DNA from: Massilia pinisoli
Lineage (GTDB): Bacteria; Pseudomonadota; Gammaproteobacteria; Burkholderiales; Burkholderiaceae_D
Reading direction: 5' to 3'
DNA: 64,000 bases
Assembly (NCBI RefSeq): GCF_024753285.1
Contig: NZ_JANUGW010000004.1
Span: 124,001-188,000 of the forward strand
Shown: positions 28,313 through 36,242 of the stretch, piece by piece
How the letters are laid out: every line of letters begins with the position of its first letter
Numbering within the stretch: position 1 is the first letter of the stretch
Position numbers and translations under genes: made by a program
The notes under the pieces: generated by a model
What the model saw: the letters and a program-made list of their open reading frames with translations, nothing else
The model's database searches: none
Told to the model about the DNA's origin: nothing

Positions 28313-29997
28313 TACTCAGTCCCCAGCCATTCCTTGATCACGTTGGCCACGATGCGCGGATCATTCTTCGCCATGTCTTTTGCCATTTCCAGGTTGCTCT
28401 TGTACACCTGGACCTTCTGGTGTTCTTCCGCTTCACGCATGATGCGGGCTTCCTCGTCCGGGTCCGGCTCCGGTTCCGGTTCCGGCACTTCCGGTTCCGG
28501 CTCGGGCGGGATCGCCACGGCTTCGTCGAATTTCTTGATCGCGGGCTTCAGCAGCGGCCGCACGAAACGGAACCACAGGAACGCGAGCACGAGGGCGATG
28601 AACACGTAGCGTGCGATGTCCTTCAACAGCGGCAGGTTGGCCGGATCCTTCCACCAGTCAGGCGCCTTCTCGTCCGGCTTGTCGACGCCGTCGAACGGGG
28701 CGTTCGTCACGTTCAGCGTGTCGCCACGCGCCTGGCTGTAGCCCATTGCCTGCTTGACCAGTTCGTTGATCTGCGCGACTTCGGCGGCGCTCAAAGGCTT
28801 GATGACGACCTTGCCCGTCTTCGGGTCGATGGTGCGGCGGTAGTTCACGACGACACCCACCGTCAGGCGCTTGATGCCGCCCATCGGCTTCTGTTCGAAA
28901 CGGACGGTCTTGTCGACTTCGTAATTGGTCGTGGAATCCTTGCGGCTCGGGCCCGTCGTCGTGCCCTGGGCCTGCGGCTGAGCGGCACCGTCGATCGGCG
29001 CCGTGGCCACGCCCGGCGGCTGGTTCGACAGGGCGCCCGGGATGCCGGACGGGTTCGTGCTGCCGGGGCCGGTCTGCTCGGACGTCTGCTGGCTGCGGAT
29101 CGCTTGCGGTTCCGGCGGCGAGTTCGGTTTGTACAACTCGGCCGCGGTATCGGTCTGGGCGAAGTCGACGTCGGCCGTCGCTTCGGCGCGGACATTGTTC
29201 GGGCCGACGAGCGGGGCGATGATCGATTCGACCTGCTTGACGATGTTCTGCTGCAGCGCCTCGACGTATTTCAGCTGGTTCGGGTCGAGCTGCTTGCCGT
29301 TCTTGTTCGTGCTATCCGACAGCAGGGTGCCGTTTTGGTCGACGACGGTCACGTTCGACGGCGGCAGTTCCGGGATCGACGACGCGACGAGGTGCACGAT
29401 GGCGCTGACTTGCGCCTGGTCCAGCGTGCGGCCCGGCTGCAGGTTCAGCAGCACGGACGCCGTCGGTTTCTGTTGCTCGCGCACGAACACGGACGGCTTC
29501 GGCAGTGCCAGGTGCACGCGCGCCGACGCGACGGCGGCCAGCGACTGGATCGAATTCGCGAGTTCGCCTTCCAGCGAGCGCTGGTAGTTGACCTGCTCGA
29601 CGAATTGCGACGTGCCCAGCTTCTGGTTCTCGAGCAGTTCGAAGCCCACGTTGCCGGCGCGCGGCAGGCCTTGCGACGCCAGCTTCAGGCGCAGGTCGTG
29701 AATGCGGTCGGCCGGCACGAGGATCGCGCTGCCGCTATCGGAAAACTTGTACTTGACCCCCATCTGGTCGAGCGACGCGGTGATGGCGCCGCCATCCTTG
29801 TCCGTGTAGTTGGAGAACAGCACCTTGTACTCCGGGGCCGACGTCCACAGCCACAGGGCGGCCACGATGGCCACCACGCCGGCGATGGCGCCGCCGATGA
29901 CGACGCGTTTGCCGATCGTCGTCTGCCAGAACTTCGGCTTTTCTTCGGCCGAGGTTGCGATGTCGCTGTCGAGGAGTTCTTCCGCTGTGGTTGCCAT
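28312..29997 (-). CDS. fliF: FliF, MS-ring protein
   Basis: The 561-aa protein has an N-terminal membrane helix (VVIGGAIAGVVAIVAALWLW), ring-building motifs (YKVLFSNYTDKDGGAITASL, the SQGLPRAGNVGFELLENQKL block, and QRSLEGELANSIQSLAAVAS), a second helix (~residues 455-475), and the C-terminal FliG-binding end (KDMAKNDPRIVANVIKEWLG). After the second helix a Glu-Pro repeat (PEPEPEVPEPEPEPDPDEE) is encoded by near-identical hexamers around 28463-28506. It is the first gene of the fliF-R operon and diverges from fliE. Confidence 0.97.
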   Translation of the reverse strand: MATTAEELLDSDIATSAEEKPKFWQTTIGKRVVIGGAIAGVVAIVAALWLWTSAPEYKVLFSNYTDKDGGAITASLDQMGVKYKFSDSGSAILVPADRIHDLRLKLASQGLPRAGNVGFELLENQKLGTSQFVEQVNYQRSLEGELANSIQSLAAVASARVHLALPKPSVFVREQQKPTASVLLNLQPGRTLDQAQVSAIVHLVASSIPELPPSNVTVVDQNGTLLSDSTNKNGKQLDPNQLKYVEALQQNIVKQVESIIAPLVGPNNVRAEATADVDFAQTDTAAELYKPNSPPEPQAIRSQQTSEQTGPGSTNPSGIPGALSNQPPGVATAPIDGAAQPQAQGTTTGPSRKDSTTNYEVDKTVRFEQKPMGGIKRLTVGVVVNYRRTIDPKTGKVVIKPLSAAEVAQINELVKQAMGYSQARGDTLNVTNAPFDGVDKPDEKAPDWWKDPANLPLLKDIARYVFIALVLAFLWFRFVRPLLKPAIKKFDEAVAIPPEPEPEVPEPEPEPDPDEEARIMREAEEHQKVQVYKSNLEMAKDMAKNDPRIVANVIKEWLGTE

Positions 29998-30166
29998 GGT
30001 TGGGGGGAGGGAATGGGTTTATGAACGCCATTATGGAGCCGTACGGCAACATCCAAACCCCGGAATAAGACCCTATTTACGCCGCTGCTCGAGGGCAACA
30101 GTTGTGAGGGCGCTGATATTCTGACAGCCTGAATCGAATTGTTTGCGAGCACCTGGGAGAACGGAC

Positions 30167-30562
30167 ATGAATATCGGCGGCATCGACACCAGCCGGATCG
30201 AGGCGATGATGGCGCAGCTGAAGGCGGCGGCGCAGAAGCCGGCCGGGCCGGCGTCGGCCGCGGATGCGCTGGGCGGCGGCCTCGGCATCGGCGGTATCGG
30301 CAAGCCGGCGGGCCCGGATGCGGCCGAGTCATCGTCGAAGGTCAGCTTCTCCGATGCGCTGAAGGGGGCGTTGCAAAACGTCAGCAACGCCCAGAATCAG
30401 GCGGACGATATGGGCAAGAAATTTGCCGCCGGCGACGATTCCGTGAGCCTGTCCGACACGATGATCGCGATGCAAAAGGCCAGCATCAACTTCCAGGCCA
30501 CCGTGCAGGTGCGCAACAAGCTCGTGTCCGCGTATCACGACATCATGAACATGCAAGTGTAA
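30167..30562 (+). CDS. fliE: FliE, MS ring-rod junction protein
   Basis: The 131-aa protein starts at an ATG preceded by CTGGGAGAACGG. Typical FliE features are the N-terminal IDTSRIEAMMAQLKAAAQ, the segment VSFSDALKGALQNVSNAQNQ and the C-terminal MIAMQKASINFQATVQVRNK. It adapts the rod to the MS ring. It is divergent from fliF, with a 169-base shared control region in which I found no clear sigma-54 or sigma-28 site. Downstream, the flagellar locus is interrupted by an island. Confidence 0.96.
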   Translation: MNIGGIDTSRIEAMMAQLKAAAQKPAGPASAADALGGGLGIGGIGKPAGPDAAESSSKVSFSDALKGALQNVSNAQNQADDMGKKFAAGDDSVSLSDTMIAMQKASINFQATVQVRNKLVSAYHDIMNMQV

Positions 30563-31094
30563 AACGGAACTTGATGTATATAAGTGCTTCAAGTCATTGA
30601 TTAATAAGAATGTACTTGCTTACATGATGTTCGTACCACGGAACTTTTCGCACATTGTGTACTCTTCCAATGTGTAATCAACGCCATACGGCTGCCATAG
30701 CCTGATTCGGGTCTTTGCACGCAAATTCACGCTGCCAAGGCGTTATCTACCGATCCCCTTTGCTCCCCACAGACGGCTCCATGCCGACGTCTGGAAGGGG
30801 CTCACTGTACGTTATCGACACGTATTGCGAACCTCTGTCGCTGTGATGGATCAGTTCGTTTCATTCGGCTGAGCCTCGACTTCCCCCAGGACAAAGCCAT
30901 TGGTGGGCGCCCACGCGCGTCACCCTCGGGCAATACGGCAGCGGCGCTGTCCCCAGCACCGGCCACGGTGTCCGCCATACAAGTCAGTCTTCCCAAATGT
31001 GTCCAAAATAAGTACCGCCATGTGACAAAGGGTGAGTATTCATGATATCGATTTCATATACGATCATATGATGCTTAACATCAACGAGAACGCA
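30563..31094. other. Junction region between flagellar genes and island
   Basis: About 530 bases without an intact gene. The first ~170 bases are AT-richer with no clear structure. The middle holds an IS3-family transposase remnant on the minus strand, and the last ~150 bases lead into the YIP1-like gene. This is the left edge of the non-flagellar island. Confidence 0.6.
30730..30857 (-). pseudogene. Remnant of an IS3-family transposase (OrfB)
   Basis: On the minus strand from 30857 the frame reads ELIHHSDRGSQYVSITYSEP followed by LPDVGMEPSVGSKGD and a TAG at 30747-30749. This is the catalytic 'HSDRGSQY' block (second Asp of the DDE triad) plus the conserved 'G-x-E-P-S-V-G-S' of IS3-family OrfB. 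A one-base frameshift then restores DNALA, which should precede the catalytic Glu. Both flanks are degenerate, so it is a dead fragment. Confidence 0.75.
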
Positions 31095-31790
31095 ATGGCA
31101 GCGCAACCACTTTTCGATATCGGCAACGTCATCCTGGAGCCGACACCCACGTTTGCCCGGATTAAGGGACGAACCCACGGGTGGTTACCCCTGCTGTTGC
31201 TGATCCTGTCAAGCTTGGCCGTTGCGATGTGGTGGGTCAACAGCACGGACTTCGTCTGGCTGCGCGAACAGATCATGATCGGCCATACGGACGCGAAGCC
31301 CGAGATACGCGCAGCAATGGAGCACAGTCTCACGCCCACATTCCTAATGTGGAGCACGGGCCTTACCACCGTACTCGGCACGCCGCTTGTGTTCGCGGCT
31401 TCGGCACTGTACTACTTTCTGGCCGGTAAGGTGATGGGAGCGCCGATTGGCTTCGGCAAATGGTTCGGCTTCGCGGCTTGGGTCAGTGTTCCGCGTTTGC
31501 TCGCGCTGCCGCTATCGGCGCTGCAGATCCTCACTTCGCACGGCAGGGTGACGATGGAAGACCTGAGTATGGTCTCTCTGAACTATCTCGTGTTTCACCT
31601 GCCGCAGTCGAGTCCTTGGGCGGGCCTTTTGTACAGCATTGACCTGCCCGCCATCTGGACCGTGGCGTTGTCGGTGATTGGCCTGAGGGTTTGGACCGGG
31701 CGCTCGACCGGCGCATGCGCGACGGCTGCGCTGATTCCTTGGGCAATCGTATACGGCTTGTGGGCAGCGAAGATCGCCTTCGTCGGGTAA
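31095..31790 (+). CDS. YIP1-family inner membrane protein
   Basis: The ~231-aa protein has five hydrophobic segments, beginning with WLPLLLLILSSLAVAMWWVN. It opens with FDIGNVILEPTPTFARIKGR, the short cytoplasmic motif preceding the first helix in bacterial YIP1/DUF1282 proteins. Upstream in-frame starts (31068, 31071, or a GTG at 31032) would add 8-21 residues. I chose 31095 because a GAGA stretch precedes it and the motif begins there. It lies five bases before a MacA-like adaptor, so it probably belongs to the same efflux operon. Its precise role is unknown. Confidence 0.75.
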   Translation: MAAQPLFDIGNVILEPTPTFARIKGRTHGWLPLLLLILSSLAVAMWWVNSTDFVWLREQIMIGHTDAKPEIRAAMEHSLTPTFLMWSTGLTTVLGTPLVFAASALYYFLAGKVMGAPIGFGKWFGFAAWVSVPRLLALPLSALQILTSHGRVTMEDLSMVSLNYLVFHLPQSSPWAGLLYSIDLPAIWTVALSVIGLRVWTGRSTGACATAALIPWAIVYGLWAAKIAFVG

Positions 31791-31794
31791 GCGT

Positions 31795-33000
31795 ATGCGT
31801 CTCAAAATTATTTCTGTGGCTGCCGTAGCGGCGTTCCTGGCTATTCCTGTGGCGGTCAAGTTCGGGGCGCGGAAGCCGAGTCGTGAAGCCGACATCGCCA
31901 GCGTGCAGAAGCTGGTCATTCGTCCCTCCATCCTGGCCACAGGTAACCTGGTTTTCCGACAGGAGGTCCTGCTCTCGGCCGAGGTGATCGGCAAGGTCGC
32001 GGCCGTCCTTGTCAAAGAGGGCGCCCCTGTGATGCGCGGACAGGTGCTACTGCGCCTTGATCCCACGTCCTACTTGGCCGAGGTGGCGCAACAGGAGGCC
32101 GCGCGGCGCAACGCCGGGATCGCCATCGAGCGCGCGCAGATCAACCTGGCGAGCCAGGAGCGCAACTTGGAGCGGACTGCCCGGTTATACAAGGACAAGT
32201 ACATCGACGTTTCAAGGTACGACGATGCCGTTCACCAGGTCGACCTGGCGCGCGTCGAGCTGCGCGCCAGTCGCGAGACGCTGGAACAAGCCAGCGCACA
32301 GCTGGCGCAGGCACACGAGCACTTGGCCAAGACTGAAGTCAGGGCACCGATCGAGGGTACGGTGACGGCAGTGCCGATCAAGGTCGGGGAGACGGCGGTC
32401 GCCAGTGCGACCGGCATCGCCGGCTCGTCGCTGATGACGATCGCCAACGTCAGCTCCATCATGGCCGAGGTGAACGTGGACGAGGCAGACATAGCGCGCG
32501 TTGCTGAAGGCCAACTTGCGAAGGTGTTTCCGGCCGCGTTCCCCGATCAGCCGCTCGAAGGCAAAGTGGACAGTGTCGCAATGGCGCCGAAAGTGTTGGT
32601 GGCGGGTGGTTCACAGAGCCGCAACTACGTCGTCAAAGTGCGCCTGCCCGGTTCCAAGCTGGCATTGCGCTCGGGCATGACTTGTCGCGTCGAGATCGGC
32701 GTCGGCAGCAGCAGTGCCCTACCGGCGGTGCCGATCCAGGCGGTGCTGAACGACGAGGTAGCGGACAGCCGAGACCGCGCGAAGAGCGCGAACTACGTGT
32801 TCGTCGTGCAGCAGGGAAAGGCGAAGAAGACGGCCGTGGAGCTTGGCCAGGCGGACGACGCAAGCCAGGAAATCATCAGAGGCGTGGCCGTCGGCCAAAC
32901 GATCGTCATTGGTCCTGCGCGCGCGCTCCGGGAACTGCACGATGGCGACCTCGTGACGCCGAAGAAGGCCGACGTCAGGGTCGCGGAGGCGGGGCGGTGA
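31795..33000 (+). CDS. MacA-like periplasmic adaptor of an ABC efflux system
   Basis: The 401-aa protein has an N-terminal membrane anchor or signal (LKIISVAAVAAFLAIPVAVK). A lipoyl-like beta domain is split by a coiled-coil hairpin: GKVAAVLVKEGAPVMRGQVL, then helices ~95-180, then KTEVRAPIEGTVTAVPIKVG. Beta-barrel and membrane-proximal domains follow. It should bridge the inner-membrane ABC transporter to an outer-membrane channel, which is not encoded here. The stop overlaps the GTG start of the ATPase gene. Confidence 0.9.
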   Translation: MRLKIISVAAVAAFLAIPVAVKFGARKPSREADIASVQKLVIRPSILATGNLVFRQEVLLSAEVIGKVAAVLVKEGAPVMRGQVLLRLDPTSYLAEVAQQEAARRNAGIAIERAQINLASQERNLERTARLYKDKYIDVSRYDDAVHQVDLARVELRASRETLEQASAQLAQAHEHLAKTEVRAPIEGTVTAVPIKVGETAVASATGIAGSSLMTIANVSSIMAEVNVDEADIARVAEGQLAKVFPAAFPDQPLEGKVDSVAMAPKVLVAGGSQSRNYVVKVRLPGSKLALRSGMTCRVEIGVGSSSALPAVPIQAVLNDEVADSRDRAKSANYVFVVQQGKAKKTAVELGQADDASQEIIRGVAVGQTIVIGPARALRELHDGDLVTPKKADVRVAEAGR

Positions 33001-33698
33001 TCTGTCTGCGAAGCGTCGTCAAACAGTACCGCATGGGAGGCCAGTTGTTGTATGCGCTGGAGGGCGTAGACCTTTCCATCGAACGCAACGAACTTGTCGC
33101 CATCGTCGGCACATCCGGTTCCGGCAAGTCGACCATGATGAACATCGTCGGCTGTCTGGACCGCCCGACTGGTGGCGAGTACCGGTTGAACGGTATCGAC
33201 GTGGGGTCCATGTCCGGCGACGACCTGGCGCGAGTGCGCAACCGCGAGATCGGCTTCGTTTTCCAGAGTTTTCATTTGCTTCCGCGCGAGAGCGCCCTCG
33301 ACAACGTGGCACGACCTCTCATCTATCGTGGCGTGCCGTTGCGCGAACGCCTGACGCTGGCCGCTGCAGCACTGTCTCGAGTTGGCCTGCGTGATCGCAT
33401 GCATCACAGGCCGAATGAACTGTCAGGCGGCCAGCGCCAGCGCGTAGCCATCGCGCGCGCCCTTGTCGGCGAACCGTCGATACTGCTTGCGGACGAACCG
33501 ACCGGCAACCTCGATTCCGCTACGAGCCGCGAAATCATGGACCTGATCTTGGACGTCCACGCGCAGGGGCAAACGGTAGTCCTTGTGACCCACGAGCCTG
33601 AGATCGCCGAGCAGTGCGGGCGCATCGTGCGTCTCCGTGATGGACACATCGTGTCCGACGTTGTTGCGACAAAGGACTTAATTGGGGCGGCCGAATGA
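32997..33698 (+). CDS. MacB-type ABC transporter ATP-binding protein
   Basis: The 233-aa protein starts at a GTG (GTGA overlap with the preceding stop) with GGAGG seven bases upstream. It has Walker A (VGTSGSGKSTMMNIVGCLD), the Q-loop segment IGFVFQSFHLLPRESALDNV, the signature LSGGQRQRVAIARAL, and Walker B (ILLADEPTGNLDSATS). This is the LolD/MacB subfamily of ATPases that power mechanotransmission-type export. It pairs with the FtsX-fold permease that follows, with which it overlaps by four bases. Confidence 0.93.
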   Translation: MICLRSVVKQYRMGGQLLYALEGVDLSIERNELVAIVGTSGSGKSTMMNIVGCLDRPTGGEYRLNGIDVGSMSGDDLARVRNREIGFVFQSFHLLPRESALDNVARPLIYRGVPLRERLTLAAAALSRVGLRDRMHHRPNELSGGQRQRVAIARALVGEPSILLADEPTGNLDSATSREIMDLILDVHAQGQTVVLVTHEPEIAEQCGRIVRLRDGHIVSDVVATKDLIGAAE

Positions 33699-34915
33699 AT
33701 GTGTTGCTAGAAGGCATGCGTTCCGCCCTCGGTGCGATTCGCGCGCATCGTTTGCGTAGCTTCCTCACGTCGCTCGGCATCATTATCGGTGTGGCTTCCG
33801 TCATCACGGTGGTTTCGCTGATCCAAGGATTGTCGAAAAGCGTCAGCGACCAGTTTGAGGGCTTGGGCGGCAACGGCCTCACGGTAAAGGCGCGCGATGA
33901 TCGCAAGGACGCGTTACGCGGCAAATCGAACTATCTGCGTTTCGAGGACGTTGAGCAACTACGAGCGCACGTGGAAGGGATCCGCGAAATAAGTCCTGTG
34001 TTCATGCCCGGGTTTTCCGAGCTTGGCTTCAAGAGCCAGACCGCCACGGCCCAGGTGTTTGCGACATCGGCCAGTTACCAGGACGTGAACAACCGCTACG
34101 CACGCATCGGGCGGTTTATCAGCGATGCCGACGATGCAAGCGCGCGTCGTGTCGCAGTCATCGGCGAGAAATTAATCGAGGAGCTACGTCTGCCCCCAGA
34201 TCCCGTTGGTCAGTTCATTCGATTTGCTAACGAGTGGTTCAAGATTGTCGGGGTAATGGAAAAGCAAGGCGACGTGTTCGGCATTTCGCGGGACCGTTAC
34301 ATGATCATCCCGTTCAAAACGGGGCAGAGCATCATCGGCAACAACACGCGACCGCAGCTCCAGATTACTCTGGCTGTACGCGACTTGGGCCGAATGGAAG
34401 AGACTCACAACCGGATTGCGGCCGTCCTACGCCACGCCCACCGTCTTAAGTTCAATGAGACTGACGACTTCGAGATCGACTCGGCCGACCAGATCGCAAA
34501 GAGTTTCGACAAATTGAGCAGCACAGTCACGCTTGTGATGAGCGGCGTCGTCGGCATTGCACTGCTGGTGGGCGGCATCGGAATCATGAATATCATGCTC
34601 GTCTCGGTGAAGGAGAGGACGCGCGAGATCGGTATTTGCAAAGCGCTGGGCGCGCGCAGCCAGGATATTCTCCTGCAATTTTTGATAGAGGCCGTCACGC
34701 TGTCGCTGCTGGGTGGTTTGGTCGGCCTCGTTATCGGGTACACGCTCGGCGCCGCCATCGCAGGCATGATTCCAGATTTTCCGCCGGCGGTCGTACCGTG
34801 GTGGGCCGCGCTCGTTGCGGTGCTTTTTTCCGGAGGGGTTGGTGTCGTATTCGGAGTCGTCCCGGCAAGCCAGGCTGCTAGGCTGGATCCAATCGATGCA
34901 CTGCGCTACGAATGA
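33695..34915 (+). CDS. MacB/FtsX-family ABC transporter permease
   Basis: The 406-aa protein has the MacB permease layout. One N-terminal helix (LRSFLTSLGIIIGVASVITV) is followed by a large periplasmic MacB_PCD domain (~50-270). Three C-terminal helices form the FtsX domain, with VGGIGIMNIMLVSVKERTRE as its hallmark, and the end is AARLDPIDALRYE. With the adaptor and ATPase it makes a tripartite-type exporter. Its location just before the RiPP genes makes self-immunity against the cluster's product possible, but typical MacAB housekeeping roles are equally likely. Confidence 0.92.
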   Translation: MNVLLEGMRSALGAIRAHRLRSFLTSLGIIIGVASVITVVSLIQGLSKSVSDQFEGLGGNGLTVKARDDRKDALRGKSNYLRFEDVEQLRAHVEGIREISPVFMPGFSELGFKSQTATAQVFATSASYQDVNNRYARIGRFISDADDASARRVAVIGEKLIEELRLPPDPVGQFIRFANEWFKIVGVMEKQGDVFGISRDRYMIIPFKTGQSIIGNNTRPQLQITLAVRDLGRMEETHNRIAAVLRHAHRLKFNETDDFEIDSADQIAKSFDKLSSTVTLVMSGVVGIALLVGGIGIMNIMLVSVKERTREIGICKALGARSQDILLQFLIEAVTLSLLGGLVGLVIGYTLGAAIAGMIPDFPPAVVPWWAALVAVLFSGGVGVVFGVVPASQAARLDPIDALRYE

Positions 34916-35447
34916 CCTGAGTGAAAACCATATATACAGACATGTTTGTGCTGAAAAGCCCAGCGGAGGAATCGCACGGCAGTAATGCCCTATCGAATTC
35001 TTATCAACCCAGAAGTTAATCCACGCCCTCAGCGAATAACTGCTGCATATCGACTCGCAAGGTATCGTATTCCTGCGGGATCGGCCGCCTTTTATGCCGA
35101 TTTTCGAATGCCTTCACGCATTTGAAAATCGCGCACCGCTTTTCCCCAAAACGTCGCCCAACTGTTCGCCAGGGCCCGACTTTTCAGTCGGCGCTTCAAT
35201 TCGTAGTCATTTATTTCTGGTATGTGCTCGTGGACGAAATTCGCGAAAAAGATAACGGCATTTACGGATTTTATAATATTGACAGCGATACATCCGAATA
35301 GCACAATCTACCTGCGTTCGTTTCGGAGTTTTTAATTTCGTTTTGGCGCAAAATAGTCTCGCTCGTTCGCACTGATTTAATGTGATATTTGGTGTATTTC
35401 ACGAGGTGCGAATGGAGTGAATTTTCCACACTTTAGAAAGAGAAAAC
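34916..35447. other. AT-rich leader region of the RiPP cluster
   Basis: About 530 bases with clearly lower GC than the flanks. A 70-codon GTG-start frame on the minus strand (35092-35304) is the only open frame of note, and its product matches nothing I recognise. The promoter for the first precursor gene must lie in the last 150 bases. No confident -35/-10 pair was identified, but a GTGAtattt...TCAC dyad lies at about 35381-35402. Confidence 0.5.
35092..35304 (-). CDS. Possible small hypothetical protein
   Basis: A 70-aa frame with a GTG start, isolated on the minus strand within AT-rich DNA. The N-terminus is hydrophobic (IIKSVNAVIFFANFV) and the C-terminal half is basic and helical (ELKRRLKSRALANSW, GKAVRDFQMREGIRKSA). 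No Shine-Dalgarno sequence of quality was seen and no family was recognised. It may be a real small gene or the tail of a lost one. Confidence 0.25.
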   Translation of the reverse strand: MLFGCIAVNIIKSVNAVIFFANFVHEHIPEINDYELKRRLKSRALANSWATFWGKAVRDFQMREGIRKSA

Positions 35448-35621
35448 ATGTCCAACGTAAACAAACTGGCATTCAACAAAACGACCATCCGCACCCTGAC
35501 CGACGACGAAGTCGGCTCGGTCGCTGGCGGCACCACTCCGCTGACTCCGGCTACGCCTTATCTCGTCGCGTCGTCCGAGCCTTGCGCTATTGCCGTGGTC
35601 ACGGTGATCACCCTGGCGTAA
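35448..35621 (+). CDS. RiPP (class I lanthipeptide-like) precursor peptide 1
   Basis: This 57-aa peptide is preceded by AGAAAGAG. Residues 1-28 form a double-glycine leader (KLAFNKTTIRTLTDDEVGSV then AGG), of the 'L-x-x-x-T-I-R-x-L-[TS]-D-x-E-[VL]-x-x-V-x-GG' type that accompanies LanB enzymes. The 29-residue core has six Thr, two Ser and one Cys, with SSEPCAIA in the middle and a hydrophobic tail. With one Cys, at most one lanthionine can form, probably from the Ser pair three to four residues before Cys. Remaining Ser/Thr could stay dehydrated or unmodified. The C39 exporter encoded downstream would cut after the GG. Confidence 0.85.
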   Translation: MSNVNKLAFNKTTIRTLTDDEVGSVAGGTTPLTPATPYLVASSEPCAIAVVTVITLA

Positions 35622-35628
35622 TAAGCTT

Positions 35629-35659
35629 CCACATGGCGGCGGCCGGCACCGCCATGTGG
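35629..35659 (+). terminator. Hairpin after the first precursor gene
   Basis: CCACATGGCGG, a 9-base loop, CCGCCATGTGG: a perfect 11-bp stem eight bases after the stop of precursor 1. Only a weak T-rich stretch follows. It is best read as a partial terminator or mRNA-stabilising element that lets precursor 1 be made in excess over downstream genes. Confidence 0.7.
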
Positions 35660-35791
35660 TTAATGTCTTCGAACGTCATTTGGCATTGGGTTATTGACCG
35701 GGTGCGAACGCGAATATGCCGTAATGCGCCGAGTGGGCGTTTTGGTTATCCGCCGTATCGCGTGACCAATTTTTCCAGAAGGGATGTATGC

Positions 35792-35956
35792 ATGTCTGTC
35801 TCGAAAAAACTAGAATTTAACAAAACGACAATCCGTACCCTGACCGACAATGAGGTGAATTCAGTCAGTGGCGGAACGGTCGACTACTTCGTCCTGTCCA
35901 GTATGCCGTGCGCTGTTGCAATCGCACAGGCGCTTTATCCGACTATTTTCGGCTGA
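35792..35956 (+). CDS. RiPP (class I lanthipeptide-like) precursor peptide 2
   Basis: A 54-aa paralogue of precursor 1. The leader (residues 1-28, ending SVSGG) is identical at 21 of 28 positions, including FNKTTIRTLTD. The 26-residue core differs except for the shared block SSMPCAVA (SSEPCAIA in precursor 1) and again holds one Cys. It contains aromatic residues (DYFV, YPTIFG) lacking in the first core. AGAAGGG lies before the ATG. The pair suggests either a two-component product or two variants made by one enzyme set. Confidence 0.85.
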   Translation: MSVSKKLEFNKTTIRTLTDNEVNSVSGGTVDYFVLSSMPCAVAIAQALYPTIFG

Positions 35957-36077
35957 CCGCGATTGATGAAGAGAGAGCGCGGGTCGTCAAGATCTTCGCT
36001 TTCGCGCTTCCCCAGCATGGGCTGTTGGTAGTCGCCCGCCAAAAAATAAATATGCATTGACTAGGTTTTGCACATCT

Positions 36078-36239
36078 ATGGAACAGAGTGAACTGTTTAG
36101 GGCGGAGTGCGTCAACGCGCAACGGGCCCGGTTTTATGGTGTCGTGATCTTCCCTTTTCGTAGTCCGGCGCGATGGATGTGGATAGTATTGTCGGCGGCC
36201 CTTGTGTGCTTACTGAAGATTGTTTTAGATCTGTATTAA
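36078..36239 (+). pseudogene. Truncated CvaA/HlyD-type adaptor (N-terminus and membrane helix only)
   Basis: The 53-aa frame starts EQSELFRAECVNAQRARFYG and ends in one membrane helix (WMWIVLSAALVCLLKIVLDL) and a TAA. This matches the first ~50 residues of bacteriocin-exporter adaptors (CvaA style: L-F-R-x-E...W-x-G, then hydrophobic helix), which normally continue for over 350 residues of coiled coil and lipoyl domain. Here the ABC transporter gene starts three bases after the stop, so the rest is missing. It may be a deletion remnant, or a retained minimal membrane peptide. I treat it as a pseudogene. Confidence 0.6.
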
Positions 36240-36242
36240 GAT

